Positions 54,443 to 64,000 of a DNA stretch of 64,000 nucleotides are shown here, piece after piece. Each line of letters begins with the position of its first letter. The stretch's first letter is position 1. The stretch is from contig RPFO01001483.1 in assembly GCA_009746045.1 (NCBI GenBank), positions 84,501-148,500 of the forward strand, read 5' to 3'. The stretch is from Mesostigma viride (taxonomy: Eukaryota; Streptophyta; Mesostigmatophyceae; Mesostigmatales; Mesostigmataceae). The position numbers and the translations under genes were made by a program. Under the pieces are notes generated by a model that saw nothing but the letters and a program-made list of their open reading frames with translations, did no database searches and was not told the origin of the DNA.

Positions 54443-55546
54443 GTTGGATTGGCAGGAGCCGGTCCCTCATCGACGCAGTCGCCAAGGTCGGCTCCGGAGG
54501 CCGCGCCCTCGGCAGATCGTGGCAAGGCTGTTGCGGACACTTCTACTGCACGGGCCCACCGGTCGACCCCGGAGGTCGCACCGTCAACAGCCAGCGGAAA
54601 GGCTGCCTCCGGCCCTTCGTTCGTGCAGTCAACACGGACGGATACTGACGTCGCTCACCCAGCGGGTCGCGGCCAGATGCCGGAAGTCCAGGCGCTTGCG
54701 CTAGCGATTCCGGGCCCGCCGCCCCTCCCCCATGATGTGCCATGGTCATTGGGGGCCTATCTCCGACCGATACCCGGCCGCACAGTTGCCCACGGGGGCA
54801 GATGTCCTCGTATGGAAATATTGGGGGTGGATTGGAGTGCGGACGCGCCGGTCCAACCCCGATCACCACAGGAGTATGCGGACTATGACCTGGTGTTCTC
54901 GGCGGGACCGTGGTGCTACAAGGACCGGGGCGCCTATCTGGAGCTGCTGCGCGTACGTCTGTACCCGAGGATTCCCCTCCGACGTCCACGACCATTCGTC
55001 CCTGGGGAAAATCTCCCCTTCACGGTTGGGAGGGTGACGCGCTATGCGCCCGAGGGGGACAACTGGACCTACCGGGTGGCGGGCGAAACCCGTTTGGTGG
55101 GGCCTCCGAAGCTGGCCCCGGACGCGCCAGCGTTCCTGCACGCGACGGCTCCTGACTTCCTGGACATGAGCGTGGACGAGAACACTTGGATTGATTGGAG
55201 CCTAGCGTCTGAGGTGATGATGGGTATGGGAGAGGCTTACATTCGGGACCACCGTTGCGGGGTGGTGGACAAGGGTGCGAAGACCCTCCTCTTCACGATT
55301 CCGGAGTACCTGGCGGCCTTCTTGGCCATGTGGCCTCTCGGCTCGTGGACCCGCCTCTCTCTTTTGGGGCGGCGCGATGCAGGCAGACCGGAGCAGTGGG
55401 CGTTCGAGGAGGAGCTCTTGGCGTACCCTGGGACCCGTGGTCCACAGGCCACAGAGATTGGAGAGCGGGCATACCAGCGGGCCTGCCAACAACGAAATGA
55501 GAAGGACCCGGATCCCGCGAATCGCCGGCGAAACCACGGCCGCTGA
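54443..55546 (+). CDS. ORF3, 3' part (accessory protein of the LTR element, function unknown)
   Basis: Continues ORF3 in frame after the CACTA element and ends at 55544-55546. It begins with disordered repeats (SPRSAPEAAPSADR, then diverged HRSTPEVAPSTASG), then a globular-looking domain of about 280 residues with many aromatic positions: YDLVFSAGPWCYKDRG, FVPGENLPFTVGRVTRYAP, ENTWIDWSLASEVMMGMGEAY and EYLAAFLAMWPLGSW. No signal peptide, transmembrane helix or catalytic motif is recognised. The tail is basic. The disordered link plus conserved-looking C-terminal domain suggests a real protein, but no function can be given. Confidence 0.7.
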   Translation, partial: VGLAGAGPSSTQSPRSAPEAAPSADRGKAVADTSTARAHRSTPEVAPSTASGKAASGPSFVQSTRTDTDVAHPAGRGQMPEVQALALAIPGPPPLPHDVPWSLGAYLRPIPGRTVAHGGRCPRMEILGVDWSADAPVQPRSPQEYADYDLVFSAGPWCYKDRGAYLELLRVRLYPRIPLRRPRPFVPGENLPFTVGRVTRYAPEGDNWTYRVAGETRLVGPPKLAPDAPAFLHATAPDFLDMSVDENTWIDWSLASEVMMGMGEAYIRDHRCGVVDKGAKTLLFTIPEYLAAFLAMWPLGSWTRLSLLGRRDAGRPEQWAFEEELLAYPGTRGPQATEIGERAYQRACQQRNEKDPDPANRRRNHGR

Positions 55547-55811
55547 CCAAGAAGGTCGGAAGTGTGGTTGGAAGAATTCCACTATTTGACTACGTCAAAA
55601 CTTGTCCTTGTGTGGCAAGTTCTGGGGGAATTGGTTTTACTAGTCTGATGGGTGAACATGGGCTGGGACATAGTACCCCTATGGTCAACCTGAATTTTTG
55701 CCCTGCGAGGCAAGTAGAGTAACCATGTGTGGTTAGTAACATGTTTGTTGTGTGCTTTCTCCCTTTAGTTGCTGGGCCTTATCTACATGACGGTAGGGAC
55801 TACCGTCCCCC

Positions 55812-55826
55812 GGGGAGGGGGAGGAG
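55812..55826 (+). promoter_or_regulatory. Polypurine tract
   Basis: Fifteen purines, GGGGAGGGGGAGGAG, directly abut the 3' LTR and serve as the plus-strand primer in LTR retroelements. The 265 bases between ORF3 and this tract carry no other feature. Confidence 0.9.
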
Positions 55827-56515
55827 TGTTGCGAACCCGACCCTTTGGAACGGGCGCAACAATGGAATAAATTATGTATTTTGGCTTGTTGTCATAGTCC
55901 GTAGGACTTTGGGATTCATTTCGGGACTTAATTTGGGAATTGTCCCTTGGTCAGGATTTTTGTATGGAACTATGATAGTTTGTGTGATTCGGACCGGTTA
56001 TTTTGGGCCTAGGTTGATGTTCGAGATCTTCTAGAGCTAGTAGGCCGGTGCATTCGCGCCGCGCTGCGTACTTTACAGCTGGTTGAGATATTGTACTCAT
56101 GCGTGGATTCTGTAGCCAGCTGGCTGGGGTCGATGTCGACCCGAGGATCTTGTGTGGACTGCATGCTTTGGAATTCGCTGGAAGGTCGGCGCCATGTCGG
56201 CGCCCCTTGCCAGCTTGGTGGCAGACCTAGGTGAAATTGGTCCGAGGACGAGAGTCTCGTCCTCTTGGTTCGGAATAAAGTGTGTGTTATCACCTGTCTG
56301 AACCTGGGGCATAATTCCAACTGCATTTGGTGGCTCTATCCTGAATGTGGGTTGTGTAGATTAATGCAATATTAATCACCGTGAGCCGTAGCAGTGTAAA
56401 TGCCGCAACTGCTCCGTTAATACCACTCCCGGAGAGTGGTGAGCGGTTGACCCAGATTTCCATATTAACCACCCTAACATAGGATCTTTCGCACGACCCG
56501 GATGGGTTCGTTACA
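55827..56515 (+). repeat. 3' LTR
   Basis: 689 bp, TG...CA, followed by the second CAGGC target duplication (56516-56520). One difference from the 5' LTR was seen (GGCTGGGG here versus GGCGGGGG). Confidence 0.95.
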
Positions 56516-57465
56516 CAGGCATCCTCTACCACGACTGCCATCACCACCAAGCTCCAGGAGCTGGAAGACACGCGCCGCGAGGCCGCTGACCGCGACCGTC
56601 GCCGCTGCCGGGGGCATCCTCAGGCGCTTCGACATGCCGCCGGAGGAGACGGCCAGACTCTCTTCTCAACGAGCTGAAGAAACAGCTCTTGGCGTGCATG
56701 GAGCTGCCATGCAGGTACGGCACTGCAGGGCGCCAATATACCGCCTGCCCCATATATCCACGGGCCAAGGCTGGGCCCCCTCCAGTGGTCCTCACCTGCA
56801 GCGACATCACAGCCCGAGTTCGGTTCCTCTCTCGCCGCAAGAAGCTGGTGGACACCTCCTGGTCGCTTGACGACGACCTGACGCCAGCCCAGCAGCAGCA
56901 ACGCCGCGATCAGTGGCCCGACTACATCCGCCACAAGACCAACCCCGAGAAGCCCCAAGTGTACTGGCGGGGCGGGGACCTCTATGTCAACAAGAAACTG
57001 TGGAAACCCCCCCGGGATTCCCCGGGATAGAGCACTCCAGCTAGTTGTCTAGATGGGGGCAATCGATGATGCATGGATAGCTTAGGCATTACAGCACTTG
57101 AAACGATATTAGCGCACAGCGTTATAGTACCTTCAATTAGCTCTGGCACCTAAGTTGTGGTCATCAGCTTGCGCCTTAATTATAGCCGACGTCTTGAGCC
57201 CACCTCACATTTGTAGCATAAGCTATGCGTCAGCCTGCCTACCTATGGTATTGCACTGGTTGTATTGCACCCACAGTGGTGCGCCCCGGCATGATGCACC
57301 ATGCCGTACGGAGAGAGCGCTCTGTGGCCTGCCCACTTGCGGCAGTGAGAGAAGCTAGGGCGCCCTCCCTCCTTCTCTCTGTGTATATAGCTAGGGTTGA
57401 AGGTTCCTTTACTCTGTATTGGCACCCACGTGACGCAGTCACGTGCTTATTAATTATTAATTAAT
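56516..57465 (+). pseudogene. HAL1-like copy D, 3' segment after the LTR retrotransposon
   Basis: Continues the ORF1 coil (TTKLQELEDTRREAADR) from 24880-25079. It then shows the ORF1p C-terminal block with LDDDLTPAQQQQRRDQWP and VYWRGGDLYV, stop near 57030, about 400 bases of 3' UTR, a perfect hairpin CACGTGAC-GCA-GTCACGTG (57427-57445) and a TTATTAATTATTAATTAATT tail. Frameshifts lie in the RRM part. Confidence 0.75.
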
Positions 57466-57477
57466 TGGGCTTCTGGG

Positions 57478-58600
57478 GGTCCTGCATGCTTGTGGCGGAG
57501 GCCATTCCGGCCACAGGTCGCGTCGTTGCTGCTGCTGAGCAGGGGTCAGGTCGTCGTCCAGCGTCCAGGTGTCAGACCCTCAGGTCGTGCAACCTCTTGC
57601 AACGAGAAAGGAACCGCTGCTTGTCCTCAGGGGATCGGGGGAAGGTGAGCAGGACTGGTGGGGGAGCCGGCGCCTTGTCCCGTGAGTGGGGAAGGCGGTG
57701 GCACCCACGCAGTTCTACCTCTCCTACCATGCAGGCCCATGAGGGTAAGGAGCTGGTCCTTGAGCTCGTCGGCATGGGGTGCATGGTTGACGTCTCACCT
57801 GGCTTCTGCATGGGGGGAAGCGACGCAGCACCACGGCCCCGTCGGCCCGGCAGTCACGGCGAGCGCGGTCGGTGGCTTCCCGCGTTGTTGTGCCTTGCGA
57901 AGGTACGTCTTCAAGCTCCTGGAGTAATTTCGTAGCGATGGTGTCAGCATGGTAGAGGCGGTCGCTTTCCGGCGCAGCAGGTCCGCATAGGAGAGCGGCG
58001 GGAGGTCGCCAGCATCCCATGCCGGGGTGGCTGGGATGCGATGGCCGGGCCGTCTGCTCCGGCCGCTATATCTTTGGGACCTCTAGTCTAGTAGGCTGTG
58101 TGGTCAGGGCCTCGGTGTGGGCGGTGACGGCTTCAAGCTTGTTCATGAGCACACCGCACTTGCCCTCCACCTGGTTTAGGCGAGAGACAAGTGCAGCGTG
58201 CGTTTCAGATGCCTATAGGCCGCGCCGCGGTGCACGCACGCGCGCGCCGTGAACTGAGCTATAGGTTGGAGCTTGTGGACGACCTCTGTTTCCACATACA
58301 TAGTGTAATAGACTGTTGGAAATTGACCCGGACCTCCACCGTACGGTTGCATGAGCGTCGTGTTCAGCACGGTCAGCTTCTCGGCCAAAGGCCAGGTCAT
58401 GCACGTGCTCCTCCATCACTACGCGGATGTCATCCTTGCAGAGGGAGGGAGCCGATGTGGTGCGCAGCTGGCTGCGCAGGCCGGGCTGGGTTGCGGAGCT
58501 TGGCGGTGAGGTCGGCTTCAGTTAGCTGGAAGAAGGCTGCTGCACAGGATAGCGAGGCGGTGTTTGTTCACTGGCCGGGCGAGGAACCTCTCCACTGAGG
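57478..58600 (-). pseudogene. HAL1-like copy E, minus strand, decayed
   Basis: Minus-strand segments match ORF1: a coiled coil (NQVEGKCGVLMNKLEAV, near 58110-58190), the LTFPRSPEDKQRFLSRCKRL block (about 57590-57660) and LDDDLTPAQQQQRRDLWP (about 57500-57545). Several frameshifts. Its 3' end abuts the tail of copy D, so either one inserted in the other or both were juxtaposed by deletion. Confidence 0.6.
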
Positions 58601-58805
58601 TTCTCGTCTTGCATGGATGGGCCCACCTGGCCCAATTCCGCTGGGGGCCGGCCAGACCGAGATCGGTGTCTACTACCCGCCTGACTGGTGCAAGCAAGAT
58701 GTCCTACGAATGCTATCCTACGCTGCCTAATCTATCTTGACCGAAATGAGAGGCATACCCTGATACAAAGACTCTAATGACCTATGTGTGCCGTGTGGAA
58801 AACCC

Positions 58806-61800
58806 TATACATTCATACCGTAGATGGCCGCCCCCTTCCAGTACACGCGGCCGCGGCTTCCCCGCCGCCGGTCTGCCGGAGCTGGAGGTAGGTCGGCCAT
58901 GGACTGACTTTGTTCATCATGCTCCCGTCGCCAGTTACGTTAAGCCGCGCCAGGGTCAAGTCGTCGTCCAAGGTGTATATTCTTCTTGAGCCGCTTGCGG
59001 TGTCTGAGGAACGAAATCTTGTCCGCCGGGTTCTCAAAGATGAGCAAAAGCGGAGGCCGGCCCCTGCACCTTATCCCGCGAGCGGGGAATTAACTCGTCG
59101 TCTGTCCCTGGTCCTCTACGGAGGACTGAGTTGAACTCAGTCCTCTCTAGAGGACCGAGTTTTTGGGTTTCGTAGAAAATTCGCCCCGGTCAGAATGTTT
59201 GACAAAAAATTTCTCTCAAAATTTATTCAAATACTACGTGAAAAGATCTTTCTTGGACATATTTTTGGGATTTTTTTGGATTTGGTATGCGCGGCTAACT
59301 GTACGGTCAAAGTACAGGTGGTAAGGGTACTTTTCCACGTGAAACGCGAGTTCCGGAAATGCACGACCTATAGCCATGGCGGCTCGCGCCCATGCATGCA
59401 GTTTACGTTTTCGGACGAGTTAGCCGTCCAAACTCAGTAAATAGATTTAACATGCCCTAAAGATGATATAAATCAATTTTTAGCTCGCGGGGATGCGATT
59501 TACCCGGTGTCGGCACTGTTCTTGCTGGAAAAAACTGCGATAAGGCAGGTCGACGGAATTGATGACTGCGCTTGCTTTCCGGCGCAATTTCAATGGCTGA
59601 TAGGTTTCTTTCTACATTTTAACATGAATTGTATTAGAATATATTGAGTGACAGTATAGATTTGATGATCTCGACCATTCTGTCACGTCATGGTCTATGT
59701 GCCGCAAAGTGCCACTTTTGCGGGCACCGCCTGGGCCAAGGTAACGCCAGCCGTGCCAGGTAAAGCCGGATAATCGTTGCCTCTTCGTTCCTTGATGTTC
59801 GTACATGAGTTTAAGCTTGCCGCTTGCGAGGCGTTGTCAGGTTCAAGTCTTGATGCTCTTTCTTGACCGTTGCCTGCCCCTCTCTAAAACCCCCTTTTCA
59901 GATGATGTTAGCAGGCATTTGCCTTAACCCAGTGTAGTTGTGCAGGGTTTTAGGAGCTGTGCAGGTTTAAACACCTTCATAGATGTTAGTTATTCTTTTG
60001 CTACGTTCATACTGCATGATTGTGTGGCCACGGGCTGCGTCAAGGGTGCATTCAAGCTTTTACGGGTGAGTGAAAAGTCTTGGTGACAAACCACTGCCAT
60101 CATGTGCCAGCAACTATGTTGGCCACATCATGGCAAGGCAAAACAGTTATAGCCATATCTATTGTTGTTTGAAACAATGGAAATATGCTTAACCTACCCA
60201 TTATATTGGTGGTTGGCACTTATAACATAACCCTTTGTTGGTAGGTATCCAAGCCCATTCCCTACATGCATGCATAGGCTCTCACTACATGATAAGGTAT
60301 GATATACCTGAAGTATGATGATGCAAGTGTGTTGTCCTGTAATGCTTGAAGGGAAATGAGTTGATTGGGATGGTTGGTGGCCACGGTGATGTAGTATGAC
60401 CGCACTTACATGCTAGCAAAGTTAGCAAAAGCCCCATTCCTCTCCTGAGGACTGAGAGTTTTTTAATTGTTTCAGGCAGTTGCAGTGGCCAAATGGAGCC
60501 CAGTTTTTTGCCACGCTTCAAGAACTATGTTGTTTACGTGCCTATATTTTTTCTTCATGCACCAGGATTTGATTGAATTTTTCCCACTCGTTCTTATCCC
60601 GAAAAATGCAAATTCGCGAGGGGCGCCCAACGTCCGTGTAATTTTCAGGTGTTCGGGTCAAGTTTTCACATATGCAGTATTTTTGCCAACAAAATGATAT
60701 CTAGTACACCCCAGATCCACATCAAAACATTTGGGATGGACCCCCCACCTAGTCGCTACACGCGGTTGAAAATTGTCAACTCAGTCCTCCTGTGAGGACT
60801 GAGTTGGGACAGACGACGAGTTAAGGCGGTGGGCGTCCAGCTTGATCTCACCAATGAGGACCCGCCATGGATGCGGCCAAGGATATCTCTCTCAAACGCC
60901 TGTGCAAGCGTCACGGAATTCTAACCTTCCACCAGGTCGAAGTTCTTGACGATGACGTTAACGCAAGTTGCGCAAGTTGTCCAGCTCGGCCACCTCGCGG
61001 CCGGTGGTCGAGCATCTGCTGCTTGAGCTGTGTTGCGAGTGCGACGGCGGAGATCGATCGTGGAGGTGGTGTCAGACAGTGTTGCTTGAGCACGTCCGCC
61101 CAGGTCTGGGTGGGCGGGGCATCGCCAGCCGGGCCAGCGGGGGCTGGCTTGGCGGCAATGTCCTTCACCGCCTGGGCTTTGAGGCGTGCGGTGTTTTGCA
61201 GGCACTCAATGGCGATGGCATTGTCATGGAGGCACTTCTCGTCTGTCGATGTCGATCACGGAGAGCTCTGGGCGGTGATGGAGTCGGTGGAGGCGGTGGG
61301 GGGGGGGGGGGCGGGGGTACGTGGAGGCGAGGAGCTGGGTGGAGGTGGCGGTGGAGATGGCGGGGAGCTCGGCAGCCAGCGTGCAGCCCACGGCTGCCAC
61401 ATCTGCAGCGAGGGGAGTCACACGTGCTGCGCGATGCCACGCTTCTTGAAGGTGGTGGAGGAAATGGGTGGATTTGGTCAATTAAGGGGGAGGGGAAAAA
61501 GAGGTTGTCGACAGCTCTAGAGCTCAAGGAGGGAAAAGAGAGCGGCGATCGAGCTGTTCAAAGGCGCGGGCGGGACCATGCAGCCGGGAAAGTGGCCGTC
61601 AAATCCGTGGTTGGAATTAAGTTACCGGCCATCAACTCCATTGCGGAGGCGCATTTTAGAGTGGAGTTGCTGGCACACGGCAAGGAGCGAGGCGTGCATG
61701 CGACCCGTAAAACACGAGCTCCAGTATCTTGATAGAGGTCACGTCGAAAAAGCCGGGTCTGTCGACGTCAAAAGGTGGAAAATACCTGTCGACGTCAAAG

Positions 61801-62178
61801 TCGCGCTCGATCAGACCAGCTAGGTTCGCCTGGCTGGGCGACTCCGCTTGGGTTCAGGCGATGCAGAGGGCGAGGCAAGCCCGGAAGGGACCTGCATGCG
61901 ACCACCAGTGTGCGACTAGTGTCACCGCTGCATGCCTTCCGGACCTGAGGGCGGAGCTGCATTTTCAGGGCTTCTAATAAAGCGCAGCCGCCGGGTTGCG
62001 TTGCGTAGAGGAGCGTTTGCTCGTCATATATTGCGTAATAGCTTCGGAAAATTATGTCAGCGTGTGCGTCTTAGTAGAAAGACGAAGCGATTGTGATATT
62101 CAGAGCCGAATTTGGTTCCCAAACGTACATGAAAGTTATGGGCTTCGCCGTCAGCCATGGCTACCTCGTGGCTCGTGG
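58806..62178 (-). pseudogene. HAL1-like copy F, minus strand, split by a TTAA transposon
   Basis: The 5' UTR of this copy (62178 down to about 61990) matches copy B closely, including GCCACGAGCCACGAGGTAGC and the conserved upstream ATG. The ORF1 part runs down to about 60825, is interrupted by 59094-60820, and resumes with the TTATCCCGCGAGCGGGG segment (equivalent to CCGCTCGCGGGGTAAGG in copy B) and LDDDLTLA. It reaches VYWKGA near 58825. Frameshifts and a G/P-rich expansion (about 61300) damage the frame. Confidence 0.7.
59094..60820. mobile_element. 1.7-kb TTAA-flanked DNA transposon (piggyBac-type ends), non-autonomous
   Basis: Perfect 15-bp inverted termini CTCGTCGTCTGTCCC (59094-59108) and GGGACAGACGACGAG (60806-60820) are flanked by TTAA on both sides (59090-59093 and 60821-60824). 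Both ends also carry subterminal hairpins built from GAGGACTGAGTT / AACTCAGTCCTC. No transposase ORF is present in 1,727 bp. TTAA duplications are diagnostic of piggyBac-type transposition; the assignment rests on them and not on an enzyme. Confidence 0.85.
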
Positions 62179-62261
62179 CAGTATACCACTCCCGGATCGA
62201 GATATCGAGCCCGAACCCCGGCGGGGGGGTCCCATTGGCCCGGGGGGAGGGATCGAGTCCG

Positions 62262-62267
62262 AACCCC

Positions 62268-62307
<40 letters not shown>

Positions 62308-62315
62308 CCCCCCGA
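62262..62315 (+). repeat. Poly(C) tract
   Basis: A run of about 45 C interrupted by single T. A second run of about 22 C lies at 62721-62742. On the opposite strand these are G-runs. The surrounding 62315-63505 is otherwise without a gene and should contain the promoter of the second P450. Confidence 0.9.
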
Positions 62316-63505
62316 CAATAATTATGAGTGGGGGATTCCAGCCGTGGTACTCAACCTGATTACTTCGGCGATACTAGAATATCTCGTAGTAGGTCTGCAC
62401 ATGCGTACTAGTACTCTTGCGCACTTTGGTCTAGTGGTGGTGAGTCATCTTCTATAGACTCAGCAATATCGGACATATTGGCAGCCCTCTCCGGTAAAGA
62501 TGTTTTTCGCAGTTGGGCTGTTTCAAAACGTTAAGTGAGATGCCTTCGGATCAGGAGACTCACAAAGCCGCGAAATCATGCCAAAGGTCCTATGTTCGAT
62601 TCCGCTAGCTGGTAGCTTCTAGGCTTTTCTTACTTTCTGTGTTCCGCGGAATCTCAGATTTGGGCAGCTAGCGTTTTCACGTTTGTTGCTTTCTGACGAC
62701 AATGAGTGGGGTGTCCTACATTCCCCCCCCCCCCCCCCCCCCCCACGGCCCATTACCATTTTTTTAACCCGCCCAGGTTTTCCCGCCCACGCTTTGCCGC
62801 CGACCTCGGTTTTTCGGCCATAAATGGTCGATGGAGGGGGTGGGCAAGCCTTCTTGTTCCCCCCCCCCGCCCCCCAGGACCCCCCGGGGGTGGCAACGAA
62901 TGAGGGGGGGTGGGAGAGGTCTGACCCCCTATAACCCCGGGGGGTTCCCGTGGGGAGGGGGTGCTTGACCCCCCCTCTCGGGCGATATCTCCATTCTCCG
63001 GGAGTGTCGCGAATATGTTCATTAGGGCAGGAATAGCAAGGGAATAGGGTAATAATTAGGACCGCCGAAGCTGGTACGTACTGAAGTAGTACGTACTGTA
63101 TGTAGGCCGGAAAAGGATCAGATGTTCTGACAGCAGAAGCAGCCAAGCTTGGCCATCCATGCATGCCCCATGGGTCCAAAATTGTTTTGGTTCAAAAGAA
63201 ATCCTGGAATAAGAATAATTAAGAACCCCCGTCCTTCAGAAAGTCCGAAGTACAAGGACCCGGTGACTGGTGCAGAGAAACCATCCGTGATGAACAGGAT
63301 GGCTTGGCTGGAAGAAGACCCGAATGGATAATGTCTACATTACCAGAGATAATGCAGCATTACAGTACTTCTTAGCGACGATGGTCGATGCGGTGGTAAA
63401 GATGCCAAAGTAATACCCTGAGTTAAAATAGCATAGCGTTTGTAGCGCTAGGCTACCATTTGTTTGGCATAAACATTGGCGCTGACTTGTGAGGGAGAGA
63501 ATAAC

Positions 63506-64000
63506 ATGGCCCCGAAGCTCCTCGACGCAGCTCCCACATGCATTGCCCTCTTGGGGGCTCTTGTCGCCGGCTTGTCGAGCTACGCGTCGGTTACCATTCA
63601 GTTATATTCCACTCCCGTGCCGATTTCCTGGATCATCCTAGGTGCAAGTTTAGCTCTGTCCACGTACCTTTATGGAAAACTGCCACATTGGCAGGTAAGG
63701 ACTTTGCCGGGTCCCAAACCGAAATGGCTTATCGGCAACATACTGGACGTAAAGAGGGCAGGCGGCACGCCCGAGGCGATGTCCCTCTGGAGAAGAGTAT
63801 ACGGGCCAATGTACAAAGTGCGTGCGTATCCGGGGCATGGCCTGGAAGGTGCTATATCTCAGGTGCTATGCCGCACTTCCGTAAAACTTCGTCCGCATGT
63901 CCAGTGTAAAAACCTTGGTCATTTCCTGCACAGGTAACTCGCTCAACGCGTTCACCCTGGTATTCCTACCTGGCTGTCCCTGGGCGTGCAGTTCTATTTC
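63506..64000 (+). CDS. Second cytochrome P450 gene, 5' part (cut by window end)
   Basis: A tandem paralogue of the P450 at 18477-23664. Exon 1, 63506-63817 (104 codons), encodes two hydrophobic N-terminal segments and the hinge TLPGPKPKWLIGNILDVK, ending YGPMYK. The donor is GT (AAA|GTGCGT) where the first gene has GC. Exon 2 begins at 63992 after GGCGTGCAG and reads FYF, as in the first gene (FYFGRR). The shared motifs LYGKLPHW and LPGP, and the identical intron position and phase, indicate gene duplication. The rest of the gene, including the heme loop, lies beyond the window. Confidence 0.85.

Larger units (their letters stand above)
25080..56515 (+). mobile_element. Ty3/gypsy chromovirus-type LTR retrotransposon with two nested DNA transposons
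   Basis: 31,436 bp in total, about 11.5 kb without its two insertions. It has 689-bp LTRs starting TGTTG and ending TTACA, a 5-bp target duplication CAGGC (25075-25079 and 56516-56520), a primer-binding-site candidate just inside the 5' LTR and a 15-base polypurine tract before the 3' LTR. Genes in order: a hybrid-binding-domain ORF, gag, pol (protease, RT, RNase H, integrase, chromodomain) and ORF3. Domain order (integrase last) and the C-terminal chromodomain define a Ty3/gypsy chromovirus. The LTRs differ at one position as far as I could compare (G at about 25377 versus T), so the insertion is recent. Confidence 0.93.

Noticed and set aside
62540..62625. tRNA-like region with GTTCGATTCC
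   Set aside because: Only a B-box-like motif is convincing; no consistent cloverleaf or acceptor stem could be drawn.

Overview
The window is nuclear DNA of a eukaryote, most likely a green-lineage (Viridiplantae) alga. Its genes are split by many short introns with GT-AG borders (one GC-AG), exon codons are GC-rich, introns are packed with minisatellites, and mobile DNA is abundant. One gene carries DPY30/RIIa-like docking motifs of the sort common in axonemal proteins, which would fit a flagellate, but that is inference. I cannot name the species. All splice models were read by eye and supported by splice sites, phase agreement and family motifs.

Layout. (1) 456-2269 (+) is the 3' part of the eIF3 subunit J gene; its first visible donor site has been amplified into a minisatellite. 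(2) 2270-8273 is intergenic and holds several insertions of an ORF1-only, L1-like retroelement (called the HAL1-like family here, by analogy with mammalian half-L1), a SINE-sized relative and a TA-flanked palindromic MITE. (3) 8274-17433 (-) is a nine-exon gene for an 884-residue protein of unknown function with two DPY30-like motifs. (4) 18477-23664 (+) is a complete five-exon microsomal cytochrome P450, and 63506-64000 (+) is the start of a tandem paralogue with the same exon 1/exon 2 junction. (5) About 24.4-62.2 kb, between the two P450 genes, is almost entirely nested transposons.

The nest resolves exactly. A HAL1-like copy (about 24.88-57.47 kb) was hit by a Ty3/gypsy chromovirus-type LTR retrotransposon (25080-56515; 689-bp LTRs that differ at one base as far as I could compare; 5-bp target duplication CAGGC). 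The LTR element was then hit twice. A 7.1-kb DNA transposon (33100-40204; perfect 32-bp inverted termini; 3-bp duplication TGG) cuts pol just before its chromodomain. A 12.8-kb CACTA-type transposon (41646-54440) cuts a third open reading frame. Removing each insertion with one copy of its duplication restores the reading frame. The unbroken LTR element is about 11.5 kb. Besides gag and pol it carries two unusual genes: a leader ORF with an RNase H1 N-terminal/caulimovirus-viroplasmin-like domain, and a 722-codon ORF3 of unknown function after pol. Nearby, another HAL1-like copy (minus strand, about 58.8-62.2 kb) is split by a 1.7-kb transposon with 15-bp inverted termini and TTAA duplications, as in piggyBac elements.

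The most novel-looking items are the ORF1-only retroelement family with a 3' hairpin supported by covariation, the two accessory ORFs of the LTR element, and the 7.1-kb DNA transposon with octamer subterminal arrays and no recognised transposase. No rRNA, CRISPR, complete tRNA or bacterial-type feature was seen.
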